A DNA stretch of 64,000 nt from an uncultured bacterium (GTDB taxonomy: Bacteria; Bacteroidota; Bacteroidia; Bacteroidales; Muribaculaceae), in contig CAJMMT010000005.1 in assembly GCA_905214715.1 (NCBI GenBank), forward strand, positions 62,001 through 126,000, given 5' to 3'. Shown here one piece after another: positions 25,738 through 33,804 of this stretch. The position numbers and the translations under genes were made by a program. Position 1 is the stretch's first letter; every line of letters begins with the position of its first letter. The notes beneath the pieces were generated by a model, which ran no database searches, was not told where the DNA came from, and saw only the letters and a program-made list of their open reading frames with translations.

Positions 25738-26679
25738 TCACGACAATGAAAGCATCCTCTCTATAGGCTTTATGGCCTTCGCAGCTGTCTCCGGGTCTAC
25801 TTTTACCTCCGGTGTCTCCGTAAGAAGAGCTTCATAGACTTTCTCAAGGGTATTCATTTTCATGTAATCACATTCGTTACATTGGCAACCGCTCTCTTCG
25901 GCCGGAGCGGTCAGGAACTTTTTCTCCGGACATTGGCGACGCATCTCGAACAATATACCGCTTTCCGTTACCACTATGAACTCTTCCGCGGAGTCATTGC
26001 GGGCGTAGTCGAGAAGAGCGGCTGTGGAACCTACCTTGTCGGCTATGAGCTGCAGAGGACGACGGCATTCCGGATGAACCAGAATCTTGGCCCCGGGATG
26101 TTCTTTCTTCATATCAAGTATGCGTTGCAGAGAGAAACGGTCATGGACATGGCAGGCCCCGGGCCACAATACCATATTCCTTCCTGTCTCGCTGTTTATA
26201 TACTCGCCCAGATTATGGTCGGGTCCGAATATTATCTTCTCGTCCGCCGGCAGTGAATCTATAACCTTCCGGGCATTGCCGGATGTTACCACTATATCGG
26301 TAAGGGCCTTCACGTCGGCGGAAGTGTTCACATAGCTCACTACAGTATGGTCGGGATGAGACTTTACGAATTTCTCGAATTCAGATGCCGGACAACTATC
26401 GGCAAGAGAACATCCGGCTTCTGCATCCGGTACCACCACTTTCTTGTCAGGACAGAGTATGGCAGCCGTCTCTCCCATGAAGTGTACTCCGCACATTACT
26501 ATAAGACGTGCGTCGGTCTTGGCGGCCTGCCGGGCCAGCGCAAGCGAATCTCCTATGAAATCGGCTATCTCCTGTATCTCGTCGCGCTGATAATAATGAG
26601 CCATGATCACCGCGTTTTTCTCTTTGCGCAACCGTTCGATTTCCCGACGTAGTTCGTCCTTGCTCTTAGCAGCTCCCAT
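25738..26679 (-). CDS. nadA: quinolinate synthase
   Basis: A 313-aa Fe-S enzyme that condenses iminoaspartate with dihydroxyacetone phosphate on the NAD pathway. Cluster cysteines are in MCGVHFMGETAAILCPDKKV, WPGACHVHDRF and CQCNECDYMKMN, and the N-terminal NAVIMAHYYQRDEIQEIAD is characteristic. nadB and nadC are not in the window. The upstream gap is the candidate replication origin. A possible -7 element TAAATTTG is present on the minus strand at 26904-26897, without a well-placed TTG. Confidence 0.96.
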   Translation of the reverse strand: MGAAKSKDELRREIERLRKEKNAVIMAHYYQRDEIQEIADFIGDSLALARQAAKTDARLIVMCGVHFMGETAAILCPDKKVVVPDAEAGCSLADSCPASEFEKFVKSHPDHTVVSYVNTSADVKALTDIVVTSGNARKVIDSLPADEKIIFGPDHNLGEYINSETGRNMVLWPGACHVHDRFSLQRILDMKKEHPGAKILVHPECRRPLQLIADKVGSTAALLDYARNDSAEEFIVVTESGILFEMRRQCPEKKFLTAPAEESGCQCNECDYMKMNTLEKVYEALLTETPEVKVDPETAAKAIKPIERMLSLS

Positions 26680-26739
26680 TTTTGTTTTTGATTTTATAAG
26701 ATTGATTATTTAATCTTAATTTTTAAACACAACAATAAC

Positions 26740-27150
26740 AATGTATGTAGACAACTGACAAAAACTTCTGTAACAACACCTCATTTTTTCCGTTTCAATT
26801 GATTTTTTCAACGGTTTCACATGAGTTGTCTTCAAGCCTTGTTTATGGCTCTCAGTATTTTGCAATTCTTATCTACAATCCAAATTGTATACTCTGCAAA
26901 TTTACTAAATAATTCCTCTGCAACTGAAGATAACTACCCTTAAAGTTGTAGAAAAGGGTGTAGATATGTTGTTTCTTATTTTCCATGCGCCTCTCTTGCT
27001 ATGTTTCATTCATCGTTTACTTAATAATTATTTGCTACTTTACAAATAATTGCCTCTTGTTTTTATAACATTTTTTTCATCTGGTTTTCAACAGGTTTTT
27101 CAAGGCTTTTTTACACCTTTTCTACAACTTATCTACAGGTTATCTACAAC
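26740..27150. other. candidate chromosomal replication origin (oriC)
   Basis: An AT-rich gene-free region with many 9-mers close to the DnaA box. Forward: TTATCTACA at 26869 and, in the tight array 27074-27150, seven units in exact 11-bp steps starting at 27074 (TTTTCATCTGG), 27085 (TTTTCAACAGG), 27096, 27107, 27118 (TTTTCTACAAC), 27129 (TTATCTACAGG) and 27140 (TTATCTACAAC). Reverse: TGTAGACAA at 26747, TGTAGAAAA at 26947 and TGTAGATAT at 26959. The stretch 26960-27070 is especially AT-rich and could melt. The array runs over the stop codon of the next gene. The best boxes differ by one base from TTATCCACA. dnaA is not in the window, and origin function is an inference. Confidence 0.5.
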
Positions 27151-29613
27151 CATTATCTCGATTCCCGTAGGTGTTCCCCATTCTTTCGGTGCCGCTGCCC
27201 CTATGCGCCACCATAGATTGGCGCTCCCTGTTTTCATGGCTGCGGCTTCGGGTAACGGTGATTCAGTTTCAAGTCCAGCTTGCGATGTGCTGTGCCAGTT
27301 GTGTAGATCTCTGCTGTATTGAACGGCTATGATTCCACGGCGGCTTCCATCATAATTTCCTATTCCCTGTGTTCCGGCTATTCTTATGCGGCGTGGTGTA
27401 AGTGCGGAAGAACTGTTCTGCTTTATCCGGAAGGGACGGGTTACTATTTTATAGTCCATGTTCCTATGGCTTTCTTCAATTAGGGATGTCGATATATCGC
27501 CGATGATGTCGAAAGGATCCTCATCTGTAATATCCGGTTCTTTCTCCTCTTCGAGGTCGTACCACCAGGTTGTGATATAACCACCATCTTCATCATAGAT
27601 TCTTGTCTCCAATAAATTTGCTTCCCTGTGGTAGAGAAGTATGTTTTCAGGAGTGAAGCTCTTGCCTCGGCTGCTTATACGCAAGGTGTTTTTCCCTTGC
27701 TGACACATTACTCCGCTCTCGCATATGAAGATGACTCCTTTGGGAACAGCTGTTGCTGTGGCATGACTGAATGTAGTGAAATTGCTTATCAGTTCCACAG
27801 GACGCCAGTATTGGCGCTCGATACCGTTGCGACTGAATTCTTCATGTTCAAGTCTCCATATTCCTTCGTCTGTAAAGGCGAGAAGTGAATTTTTTCCTCC
27901 TGTGCCGCTACCGGTAAAACGGATAACGCAACGTATATCGCCATCATATCCTGCGAAAACCGACCTGCATTCTTCGGGATACCATCCTGCTGTTTCGGTT
28001 GCCGAGCAATAAAGCGTTCCTTTCTCTTTTTTATAATATTCATCTGTGTTACCTATTATGGTTCCTGTCGTGAACAATCCATATTTCCAGTCGGGTTGTG
28101 AGCCTGACTGCTCCATACTCCAGCGGCTTCCTCCGCACGTGAGTTTCTCCATACGGTATATGCGATGACGATTGTTAATACGGTCCTCCACTACGATTTC
28201 AGTTACATCATCGACCTTATGGAATAAGAATTCCGGTCCCGTGCCGTCGGTTCCCCACCCTTCGCTGTCCGGCTGTTCAATATATCCGGTGGTTCCGTTA
28301 TGAGGTATCCCGATATATATCTTTATCCCTGTATCCATGTCAGGTTCGGGCCATAAGTCATATTCCGATTTCACACATGAACTCAGAAGAGACGGAGTTG
28401 CATCGCCAAATCTGTTGCTTATATTAGCCATGATATCGCAACCGGATGCCGTCAGCATCACATACCCTTTTCCGGGTCTTGCCGATATATAATCGGGTCT
28501 GCTTATGGTACGTTTGCTGTCGTATATGGTTTTGATCGCAATGTCGGGCAATATCCAGATTCCGGTTTCCGGCAGTGAATCTACGGGTATGCTTCCTATA
28601 AGAGTGTACCCTTCCGGATCGAACAATTTATGGGTTACGGCCGCGTTGTCGGGAGAGTATAGTATTCCCGGTTTCAGTGCCTCTTCATTTTTAAAGCTGA
28701 ATGAAAGTTGACCATCTTTAAAAGTTGCCGGACAAGGTTCTTCACCGGGCGTTATGCGCGTAGCCTTACCGGTATTGACAGCCGGATATGCCTCACCGGT
28801 CCCGGCGGCGAAGATATCGATGCATTCTATTTTATCTTTCCATAAAGAGTCGCTTATGAAATTTCTCCATTTGGAATTACCTTCCGAATCGGGTAGCGAC
28901 AGTGCGAGTTTTAGCGGACGGCGATACAGCCGTGTATTGAGAATAGCGGTATTGTTTGAAAAAGATACACCCGTAAACACCACCTTCCAGCGGTTCTCGT
29001 TTCCTCTTACGGTTATGGGTGCCGAAGCCAAACATTTTTCGCCGTTTTTCAGTCTGAGGCTATAATATAGAGTAAAAGGTTCGGTGAAAGCCCCTTTGTC
29101 GGTTACCTTGGCTGCGAATTCTTTAAGCACGGTGTGGGTGCCGCTGATGATTCTGTCGAATTCAGCGTCGGTAAGCCAACCGCCGCCGGAAATAAAACTC
29201 TCGAATGCGCCATGGCGATCCTCCTCGCAGGGTACGGTTACTCTCAGCGAAGGGCAATTGTCGGCAAGGACATTATATCCCTCCAGGCTGCTGCGCACGG
29301 CGGCAAACTGAATGTCGGGCAGACGGATGGAAGGAAAAATTGTTTCGATCGGTGGCTGAGGCATAGCGACATCATCGCAATTACCCTCGATATGTTTCCT
29401 TATCCAATCACCAAGCGAAATGTCGAACCCCGATATCGCGGCCACCTCGCCCGGTTCCGCCTCATAATCGCTTACATCTTGATTTCTCTTCCTGAACCTG
29501 AAGAAAAGAGCCCGGTCCTTACGACCAAGATATCCCGAGGCCCCCTCACGGAATCCGGTATACCCTGAATTCCTGTTATAACTGTTGTTTCCCATATTCA
29601 TATCCGTTCCCAT
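27133..29613 (-). CDS. unrecognised 826-aa protein, possibly phage-derived
   Basis: No signal peptide or membrane helix. The N-terminus is glycine/asparagine-rich (MGNNSYNRNSGYTGF), and the rest looks all-beta. A central stretch (GDIRCVIRFTGSGTGGKNSL, then LLAFTDEGIWRLEHE, then a VPKGVIFICESGVM block) resembles the blade-like repeats of phage DNA-stabilisation and tail-associated proteins, but no clear family match can be claimed. It stands alone, with no other phage genes nearby. Its 3' end overlaps the phased DnaA-like array. Whether it is a domesticated phage gene or a cell-surface protein is open. Confidence 0.75.
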   Translation of the reverse strand: MGTDMNMGNNSYNRNSGYTGFREGASGYLGRKDRALFFRFRKRNQDVSDYEAEPGEVAAISGFDISLGDWIRKHIEGNCDDVAMPQPPIETIFPSIRLPDIQFAAVRSSLEGYNVLADNCPSLRVTVPCEEDRHGAFESFISGGGWLTDAEFDRIISGTHTVLKEFAAKVTDKGAFTEPFTLYYSLRLKNGEKCLASAPITVRGNENRWKVVFTGVSFSNNTAILNTRLYRRPLKLALSLPDSEGNSKWRNFISDSLWKDKIECIDIFAAGTGEAYPAVNTGKATRITPGEEPCPATFKDGQLSFSFKNEEALKPGILYSPDNAAVTHKLFDPEGYTLIGSIPVDSLPETGIWILPDIAIKTIYDSKRTISRPDYISARPGKGYVMLTASGCDIMANISNRFGDATPSLLSSCVKSEYDLWPEPDMDTGIKIYIGIPHNGTTGYIEQPDSEGWGTDGTGPEFLFHKVDDVTEIVVEDRINNRHRIYRMEKLTCGGSRWSMEQSGSQPDWKYGLFTTGTIIGNTDEYYKKEKGTLYCSATETAGWYPEECRSVFAGYDGDIRCVIRFTGSGTGGKNSLLAFTDEGIWRLEHEEFSRNGIERQYWRPVELISNFTTFSHATATAVPKGVIFICESGVMCQQGKNTLRISSRGKSFTPENILLYHREANLLETRIYDEDGGYITTWWYDLEEEKEPDITDEDPFDIIGDISTSLIEESHRNMDYKIVTRPFRIKQNSSSALTPRRIRIAGTQGIGNYDGSRRGIIAVQYSRDLHNWHSTSQAGLETESPLPEAAAMKTGSANLWWRIGAAAPKEWGTPTGIEIMVVDNL

Positions 29614-29830
29614 AAAAAAGCACTTGAAGAGTATCTTTTAAAAATTCGAAAGCGAAGATAAAAAGGGAACTAACCACCTGTCTTTTATCCATCTCACTCT
29701 AATAAATTTCCTCCATCTCATAATTATAAATAGTCCTTAGGTTTCAATAAAAAGGTAGTAGTTGTTGAGACAATTGTATTGTAGGGGTATTGTATTTTTA
29801 GTTTTGGTTTTATTTTTAATGAATTTTTTT

Positions 29831-29860
29831 TTGGAGGAGATGAAAAAAACTATATATTTG
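29831..29860 (+). promoter_or_regulatory. promoter of the structured RNA candidate
   Basis: TTG (29831-29833), 19 bp, TATATTTG (29853-29860), a full match to the Bacteroidota consensus. No protein start follows within 350 bp. Confidence 0.65.
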
Positions 29861-29866
29861 CAAGAG

Positions 29867-30178
29867 ATATGGGTTTTGATATAATTAATCCCCATACGCC
29901 CACGCCGATTCTTGATTTTCAAGAGGGAGGTGGGATACATATTAAATAAAAAGCGTGTACTAAGCTTTTTTCTTGGCTCATAAGAATCTCGCAAATTCTA
30001 CACTCACTGTCAAGAAATCTGCAACGGTAGATGCCTCGGGTATGCATATACAATCTCAAAAGATTCTATATCCATATCGGCGTGGGTCTCTGCGTTGCTC
30101 TTTCTTCAGTGATGGCAATGCGAGAGCCTTTATGAGCGGGAAGAGCAATAAGTTCAGATTCCCGCGCTTGTTTTTTTG
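29867..30178 (+). ncRNA. structured non-coding RNA candidate of about 200-310 nt
   Basis: Begins just after a consensus promoter and ends in a terminator. A long-range pairing CCCACGCCGAT (29897-29907) with ATCGGCGTGGG (30076-30086) closes a multi-branched core holding several local hairpins: TCTTGA-TTT-TCAAGA (29908-29922), TTCTTGGC with GTCAAGAA, TCTGC-AACG-GTAGA, and AATCT-CAAA-AGATT. It lacks the hallmark sequences of tmRNA, RNase P RNA and SRP RNA. A 6S-like RNA is possible but the branched fold is not rod-like. It could also be a leader of the radical SAM gene that follows, though the terminator argues for an independent RNA. Confidence 0.5.
30136..30177 (+). terminator. terminator of the structured RNA candidate
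   Basis: GCGGGAA (30136-30142) pairs with TTCCCGC (30159-30165), followed by GCTTG and a run of seven T's. It lies 36 bp before the radical SAM start. Confidence 0.7.
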
Positions 30179-30213
30179 CCCTGTTTAGGAATCGGACAGG
30201 AGTTTTTTCTTTT

Positions 30214-30510
30214 ATGTCAGATTTCGATACCACTACACTTAATCTGAAACCTATAGACTCAATTTGGGATATTGAGCATTCGGGCAAAAGAAGAGTTTGC
30301 ATGTTAATGATTACTCACAGATGTAATCTTAAGTGTTCATATTGTTATGAGACTTATAAGGACATGCAGGACATGAACGTAGAAGATGCGAAACGTATTA
30401 TTATCCAAGAGTCAGAGTTCGTAAAACAATCAGATAAATTTGAAGAAATTCAGATTGATTTCATGGGAGGAGAGCCTCTATCCTTAGGAATACATATTTG
30501 TGAAACTTAA
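30214..30510 (+). pseudogene. truncated radical SAM enzyme
   Basis: 98 aa with an intact radical SAM cluster motif CNLKCSYCYE (near residue 38) and the first part of the barrel up to IDFMGGEPL. Directly after that block the reading becomes unrelated (SLGIHICET) and stops. Full-length peptide-modifying or sulfatase-maturing enzymes with this start are about 350-450 aa, so around three quarters is missing. It begins 36 bp after the RNA terminator, with a good AGGAG site. Probably a remnant of a SPASM-type maturase. Confidence 0.8.
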
Positions 30511-30521
30511 ATTTAAAAAAT

Positions 30522-31181
30522 ATGAAAAAATATTTAATTTTAATTACTATTTGCTTATATGCTGTATACGCAAATGCAAGCCTATTATCTGGTATTATGC
30601 GTAAACAAACATATTATCCAACCTATACGCTTGGCTTCAATGGCGGCATTGATGTGTACAATTGTTCTGGTACATCAGTGTCCATCATATGTGGAGATCT
30701 TACTTTTGGCAATGCCCCTTCCGCTACTTTTGTTAAAGATTTAAAATCAGGAGATTCGCTTTATCGTTGTTCCGGACCTTATGGAAAAGTAGAGTATGTT
30801 GTCTCGCCAGACAATGAACATCTTTGTCAAGTTATGTATATGTACGGAGAATGGACTGCGACAACATGGTACACGGCATCAAGAGATGAACAACTTGCCT
30901 TTTATGAAGCGAATAAAAACTGCAGGACAGAGGGCTTAAAATTCGATTATGATTGGGAAGGTTCTTCATCAAGCGGTTCATCCAGTCACTATTCAAATAG
31001 TAGCTCCTCATGTACTAATTGTGGAGGTACAGGTATTAACAAAACTCCAAACACTGGTGGAAGTGTAACATCATGGATAAAATATTATAATCACAAAGGT
31101 GATAAATGTCCATATTGTGGTAGATATAGTGAGCATTTTCACGACAAATGTGCTCATTGTATGGGCAGCGGCCATGAATAG
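30522..31181 (+). CDS. secreted protein with cysteine-rich zinc-ribbon-like end
   Basis: 219 aa with a signal peptide (MKKYLILITICLYAVYANA). The middle (residues ~25-140) is an unrecognised domain with YVVSPDNEHLCQVMYMYGEW. A serine-rich linker (~148-165) leads to a C-terminal module with CTNCGGTG, CPYCGRY and CAHCMGSGH, the paired-cysteine pattern of DnaJ-type zinc fingers. Bacteroidales encode several secreted proteins of this build; their function is unknown. Base composition is more AT-rich than the housekeeping genes. Confidence 0.75.
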   Translation: MKKYLILITICLYAVYANASLLSGIMRKQTYYPTYTLGFNGGIDVYNCSGTSVSIICGDLTFGNAPSATFVKDLKSGDSLYRCSGPYGKVEYVVSPDNEHLCQVMYMYGEWTATTWYTASRDEQLAFYEANKNCRTEGLKFDYDWEGSSSSGSSSHYSNSSSSCTNCGGTGINKTPNTGGSVTSWIKYYNHKGDKCPYCGRYSEHFHDKCAHCMGSGHE

Positions 31182-31635
31182 AGATGAATAGGAGTATACT
31201 ATGGTGTTCATAACGTTTTGGAAAACTACTATAAATTATGGACTTTTTATATTTCTGGTCTCAATTTTAATTCAGTTGAGACTAATGCGGAATTCAAGTT
31301 CCGGTATTTAGAGTTTCATGCTGAACGTTATTTTTCAGAGCATTAATGTTGTATATAACATATTCTTTATTTAAAACGAGATGTCAATTCAAAATGACAT
31401 GACATACTAAATATAAAAGAAGAAGCGTTTTGCCTATCTATTATTGAGAAAACGTAGGAAATTTTGCAATGATGAGAGTATAACAAATTGTTTCTCACGC
31501 TGTGTAGGGGATGGCTATTACTCATATTCATCATAGGATTACCACTGATTTCTCAATAGACGTGGTAAAGTTGTCTTACGCTTCTATATTAAATAAAATA
31601 AAATGAGCAATTAGGACAACTTGCTTTTTCAAAAA
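31182..31635. other. AT-rich gap with gene-remnant look and an inverted-repeat element
   Basis: A 36-codon frame (31201-31311, MVFITFWKTTINYGLFIFLV...) could be a tiny membrane peptide or debris. 31421-31585 has nested inverted repeats and is listed separately. No promoter could be assigned. Confidence 0.5.
31421..31585. repeat. 165-bp element with nested terminal inverted repeats
   Basis: AGAAGCG (31421-31427) with CGCTTCT (31579-31585), and TATTGAGAAA (31442-31451) with TTTCTCAATA (31549-31558). The ends thus mirror each other over about 30 bp with gaps, as in a decayed MITE. No coding capacity. Confidence 0.45.
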
Positions 31636-32088
31636 ATGAAAAAAATACTTTTAGCATTTGTTGCTCTCACAGCAATCATTGCTGTGAGAGCAGAATCTAC
31701 GGTGTATCTTTTAGTAGATGCCCGTCCAACAACCCCGACATTCCACGTGTTGTTTGAGGGTGCGAACAATGGAGAGACAGATATTAATTGTCCGTTCATT
31801 AAAAATCGTTTTGGACTCCTTCCTACTCATAAGAAAGCCGTCCAAAAAGTTACGTTTAAAAATGATGGTCGTACTGTACTTTCATATAAATATGAGAATG
31901 TAGCAGGTACAAGGGATATGTCAGATGCTATAACTTTAGATCTTCAAAACGGTGAAACCTATTATATACAACTCATTTCTGGTGATATTAAATATAAAAT
32001 CAAAGAACTCACGGAAAAGGAGTACCTTAAAAAAATGAAGAAGAGATCAGATTATGAAATCAATCCCGATATTGTTTGTGAAAAATAG
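31636..32088 (+). CDS. small secreted protein, unknown family
   Basis: 150 aa from the ATG at 31636; an in-frame ATG at 31621 gives five more residues, but only from 31636 does a clean signal peptide (MKKILLAFVALTAIIAVRAE) result. The body is a single probable beta-rich domain (TVYLLVDARPTTPTFHVLFE, then TYYIQLISGDIKYKIKELTE) of the kind seen in proteins predicted to carry small surface-exposed domains; no family can be named. The signal peptide is encoded by a 31-bp palindrome. The next gene begins 35 bp before its stop in another frame. Confidence 0.7.
   Translation: MKKILLAFVALTAIIAVRAESTVYLLVDARPTTPTFHVLFEGANNGETDINCPFIKNRFGLLPTHKKAVQKVTFKNDGRTVLSYKYENVAGTRDMSDAITLDLQNGETYYIQLISGDIKYKIKELTEKEYLKKMKKRSDYEINPDIVCEK
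31662..31692. repeat. 31-bp perfect palindrome in a signal-peptide coding region
   Basis: TGCTCTCACAGCAAT, one central C, then the exact complement. In the mRNA it would make a 15-bp hairpin about 25 nt after the start codon; as DNA it could form a cruciform. Confidence 0.8.
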
Positions 32089-33142
32089 AATTTTATCGGC
32101 AATAATCTTGGGCTGTATAACGGTATCGCTATACGCTCAAGATTTTTGTGATATTTTTTTTCCGAATCCTTCCATTACTTATTATGGACAAGTAGGCACC
32201 AATGGGAAGGAAAGAAATGGAATGGGAATATTGAATCTAAAGAAGAAGGGTGTATATTGTGGCGACTTCAGTAGGAATAATTTTCATGGTTTTGGAATTC
32301 AAATCTCTAACAATGGCAAGACTATTTCAAAATGTGGAAATGCAAAATTCTATGTCGGAAGATGGTTTAGAGGTAAAAAAGAAGGACGAGGTAAACTGTA
32401 TGATGAGCATGGTAGTTTGATTTACGATGGAAATTTTTCAGATGATTTTCCCACATCATCAGAGTTTACTGTAAAAAATGATTCATTGAAATTTTCAGTT
32501 ATGGTAATTGACGATGAATTGTTTATTGGAGAAACCATTAACGATATACCAAATGGATATGGGATTTTTCAAGATAATGAAGGTTTCCTTACATTTTGCC
32601 CAGTTCAAGGTGGTATGAAAAATGGTGTTGGTATAATGGTTTTACCTCCATCATATTGGGGAGTATTTAATATTGAGAATGAACTTTATTTTCCAATTGC
32701 CTTAAGTTCTGAAGATAAGGCTCGTGCAAATAAATATAAGATAAATAGGCAACATGAACGTGCCGAACTTTTGCAAACATTTTCTACGGTTTTAAGTGAA
32801 GGATTTGGCATGATGAACAATGTCAACAATATATTGTCTGGAAATTCATCCGAAATTTACGCTAATGAAAACTTGGAAAACAAAAACAATTCTTCAAATA
32901 TAAATTATAATGGTTCTACTGTCATAGGAGGTCAAAAATACAACATAGGCGAGCAGCAAAACTATAATAGTGATAAAGCAACATATAGTAAATATGTAGG
33001 TATGTTATCTGCCGCCTTTGCAGGAAATAGACAAGTGTCCTCTTCAGAAATTAAAACGTGGCAACAAAAGATGAAAGGGATAAGAAAAAAATGGATTGAT
33101 CGAGGAAGAAAATTCCCTTATTCCGAACTTGAGGATCGATAA
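32054..33142 (+). CDS. secreted MORN-repeat protein
   Basis: 362 aa. It has an N-terminal signal peptide (about residues 10-28, ending SLYAQ) and then three or more MORN-type repeats (YYGQVGTNGKERNGMGILN, YVGRWFRGKKEGRGKLYDE, FIGETINDIPNGYGIFQDN). An asparagine- and serine-rich linker follows near 270-310, then a conserved-looking basic tail (KTWQQKMKGIRKKWIDRG). MORN repeats often bind lipids or act as scaffolds; no enzyme activity is evident. The start overlaps the previous gene by 35 bp, so it is likely translated in tandem with it. Confidence 0.8.
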   Translation: MKSIPILFVKNRILSAIILGCITVSLYAQDFCDIFFPNPSITYYGQVGTNGKERNGMGILNLKKKGVYCGDFSRNNFHGFGIQISNNGKTISKCGNAKFYVGRWFRGKKEGRGKLYDEHGSLIYDGNFSDDFPTSSEFTVKNDSLKFSVMVIDDELFIGETINDIPNGYGIFQDNEGFLTFCPVQGGMKNGVGIMVLPPSYWGVFNIENELYFPIALSSEDKARANKYKINRQHERAELLQTFSTVLSEGFGMMNNVNNILSGNSSEIYANENLENKNNSSNINYNGSTVIGGQKYNIGEQQNYNSDKATYSKYVGMLSAAFAGNRQVSSSEIKTWQQKMKGIRKKWIDRGRKFPYSELEDR

Positions 33143-33169
33143 CATTTATTTTTTGTTTCCCCATAGAAT

Positions 33170-33208
33170 GAGGTTGTGTCTGTAAAAACTTAATTACAAC
33201 ACAGCCTC
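33170..33208 (+). terminator. terminator after the MORN gene
   Basis: GAGGTTGTGT... and ...ACACAGCCTC form an imperfect 15-bp stem followed by TTTATAT. It lies 28 bp after the stop. Confidence 0.6.
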
Positions 33209-33361
33209 TTTATATCATAGCTTATATTGAATATCAACTATTTATAATTCAAAGATTATATTAAGGATTCAAATTTGGATATGAGTTTTTTACGGATGGT
33301 AGAATGGGGACTATTTTTCTATTATCGATTGTCAGTGTTATAGAGATAAGGTCATTGTCGG

Positions 33362-33703
33362 TCAGTTTTGAAAAAGGATGATTTTATCATTTTCCACATT
33401 TTTATAAAATGGGAGAAATTTACGCTTCATCCAGCCTTTTAACGTATATACACAAGGGTTTACTTCCTCACCAAATTCAAATAGTCCGGTTTCATAGAAT
33501 GCCCAGCAATATCTATTGTATTCATCTATTGGAATTCGTTCGTCACCCGGAATCAAAATATGAAGATCCCAATCCGAGTCGGGACGAGCGTCTCCTCTGG
33601 CTCTTGAACCATAAAGGGCCATACAGGATCCTTTAGGAAGAATCTCGGCAGCTTTGGCTTTAAGAGCCGCGATAAGGCGGGAATATTTATCCATGTTTGT
33701 CAT
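33362..33703 (-). CDS. minimal nucleotidyltransferase
   Basis: 113 aa of the Pol-beta/MNT fold with the catalytic pattern GSRARGDARPDSDWDLHIL (residues ~32-50), including both aspartates of the DxD metal site. Such small enzymes usually transfer AMP and often pair with a HEPN partner as toxin-antitoxin systems. No HEPN gene is adjacent, so here it may be a solitary leftover or act alone. A -7-like TACCTTTG lies on the minus strand at 33746-33739. Confidence 0.8.
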   Translation of the reverse strand: MTNMDKYSRLIAALKAKAAEILPKGSCMALYGSRARGDARPDSDWDLHILIPGDERIPIDEYNRYCWAFYETGLFEFGEEVNPCVYTLKGWMKRKFLPFYKNVENDKIILFQN

Positions 33704-33804
33704 AATTATATAACAACTGGTGGAAGATACTTATAGCGCAAAGGTAATAAGGAATTTAGATAAAACCTATTAAAATTCCAAAATCTCCTACTAATGAGTC
33801 ATAG

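Noticed and set aside
26740..27150. Plasmid iterons
   Set aside because: The 11-bp phased units could be iterons, but there is no replication initiator or partition gene nearby and the surroundings are chromosomal housekeeping genes.
29867..30178. Retron or diversity-generating RNA
   Set aside because: Inverted ends would fit, but no reverse transcriptase gene lies within the window.
29973..30188. A 71-codon frame and, in the same place, a possible tmRNA tag
   Set aside because: The reading ANSTLTVKKSATV does not end in ALAA-like residues, the tmRNA ends are absent, and the frame runs through the stem and terminator of the RNA candidate.
31201..31311. A 36-codon membrane-peptide frame
   Set aside because: No promoter, no support from context, and it lies among gene debris; kept only as a remark on the gap.
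33362..33703. A HEPN-MNT toxin-antitoxin pair
   Set aside because: Only the nucleotidyltransferase is seen; no HEPN-like frame is adjacent on either strand.
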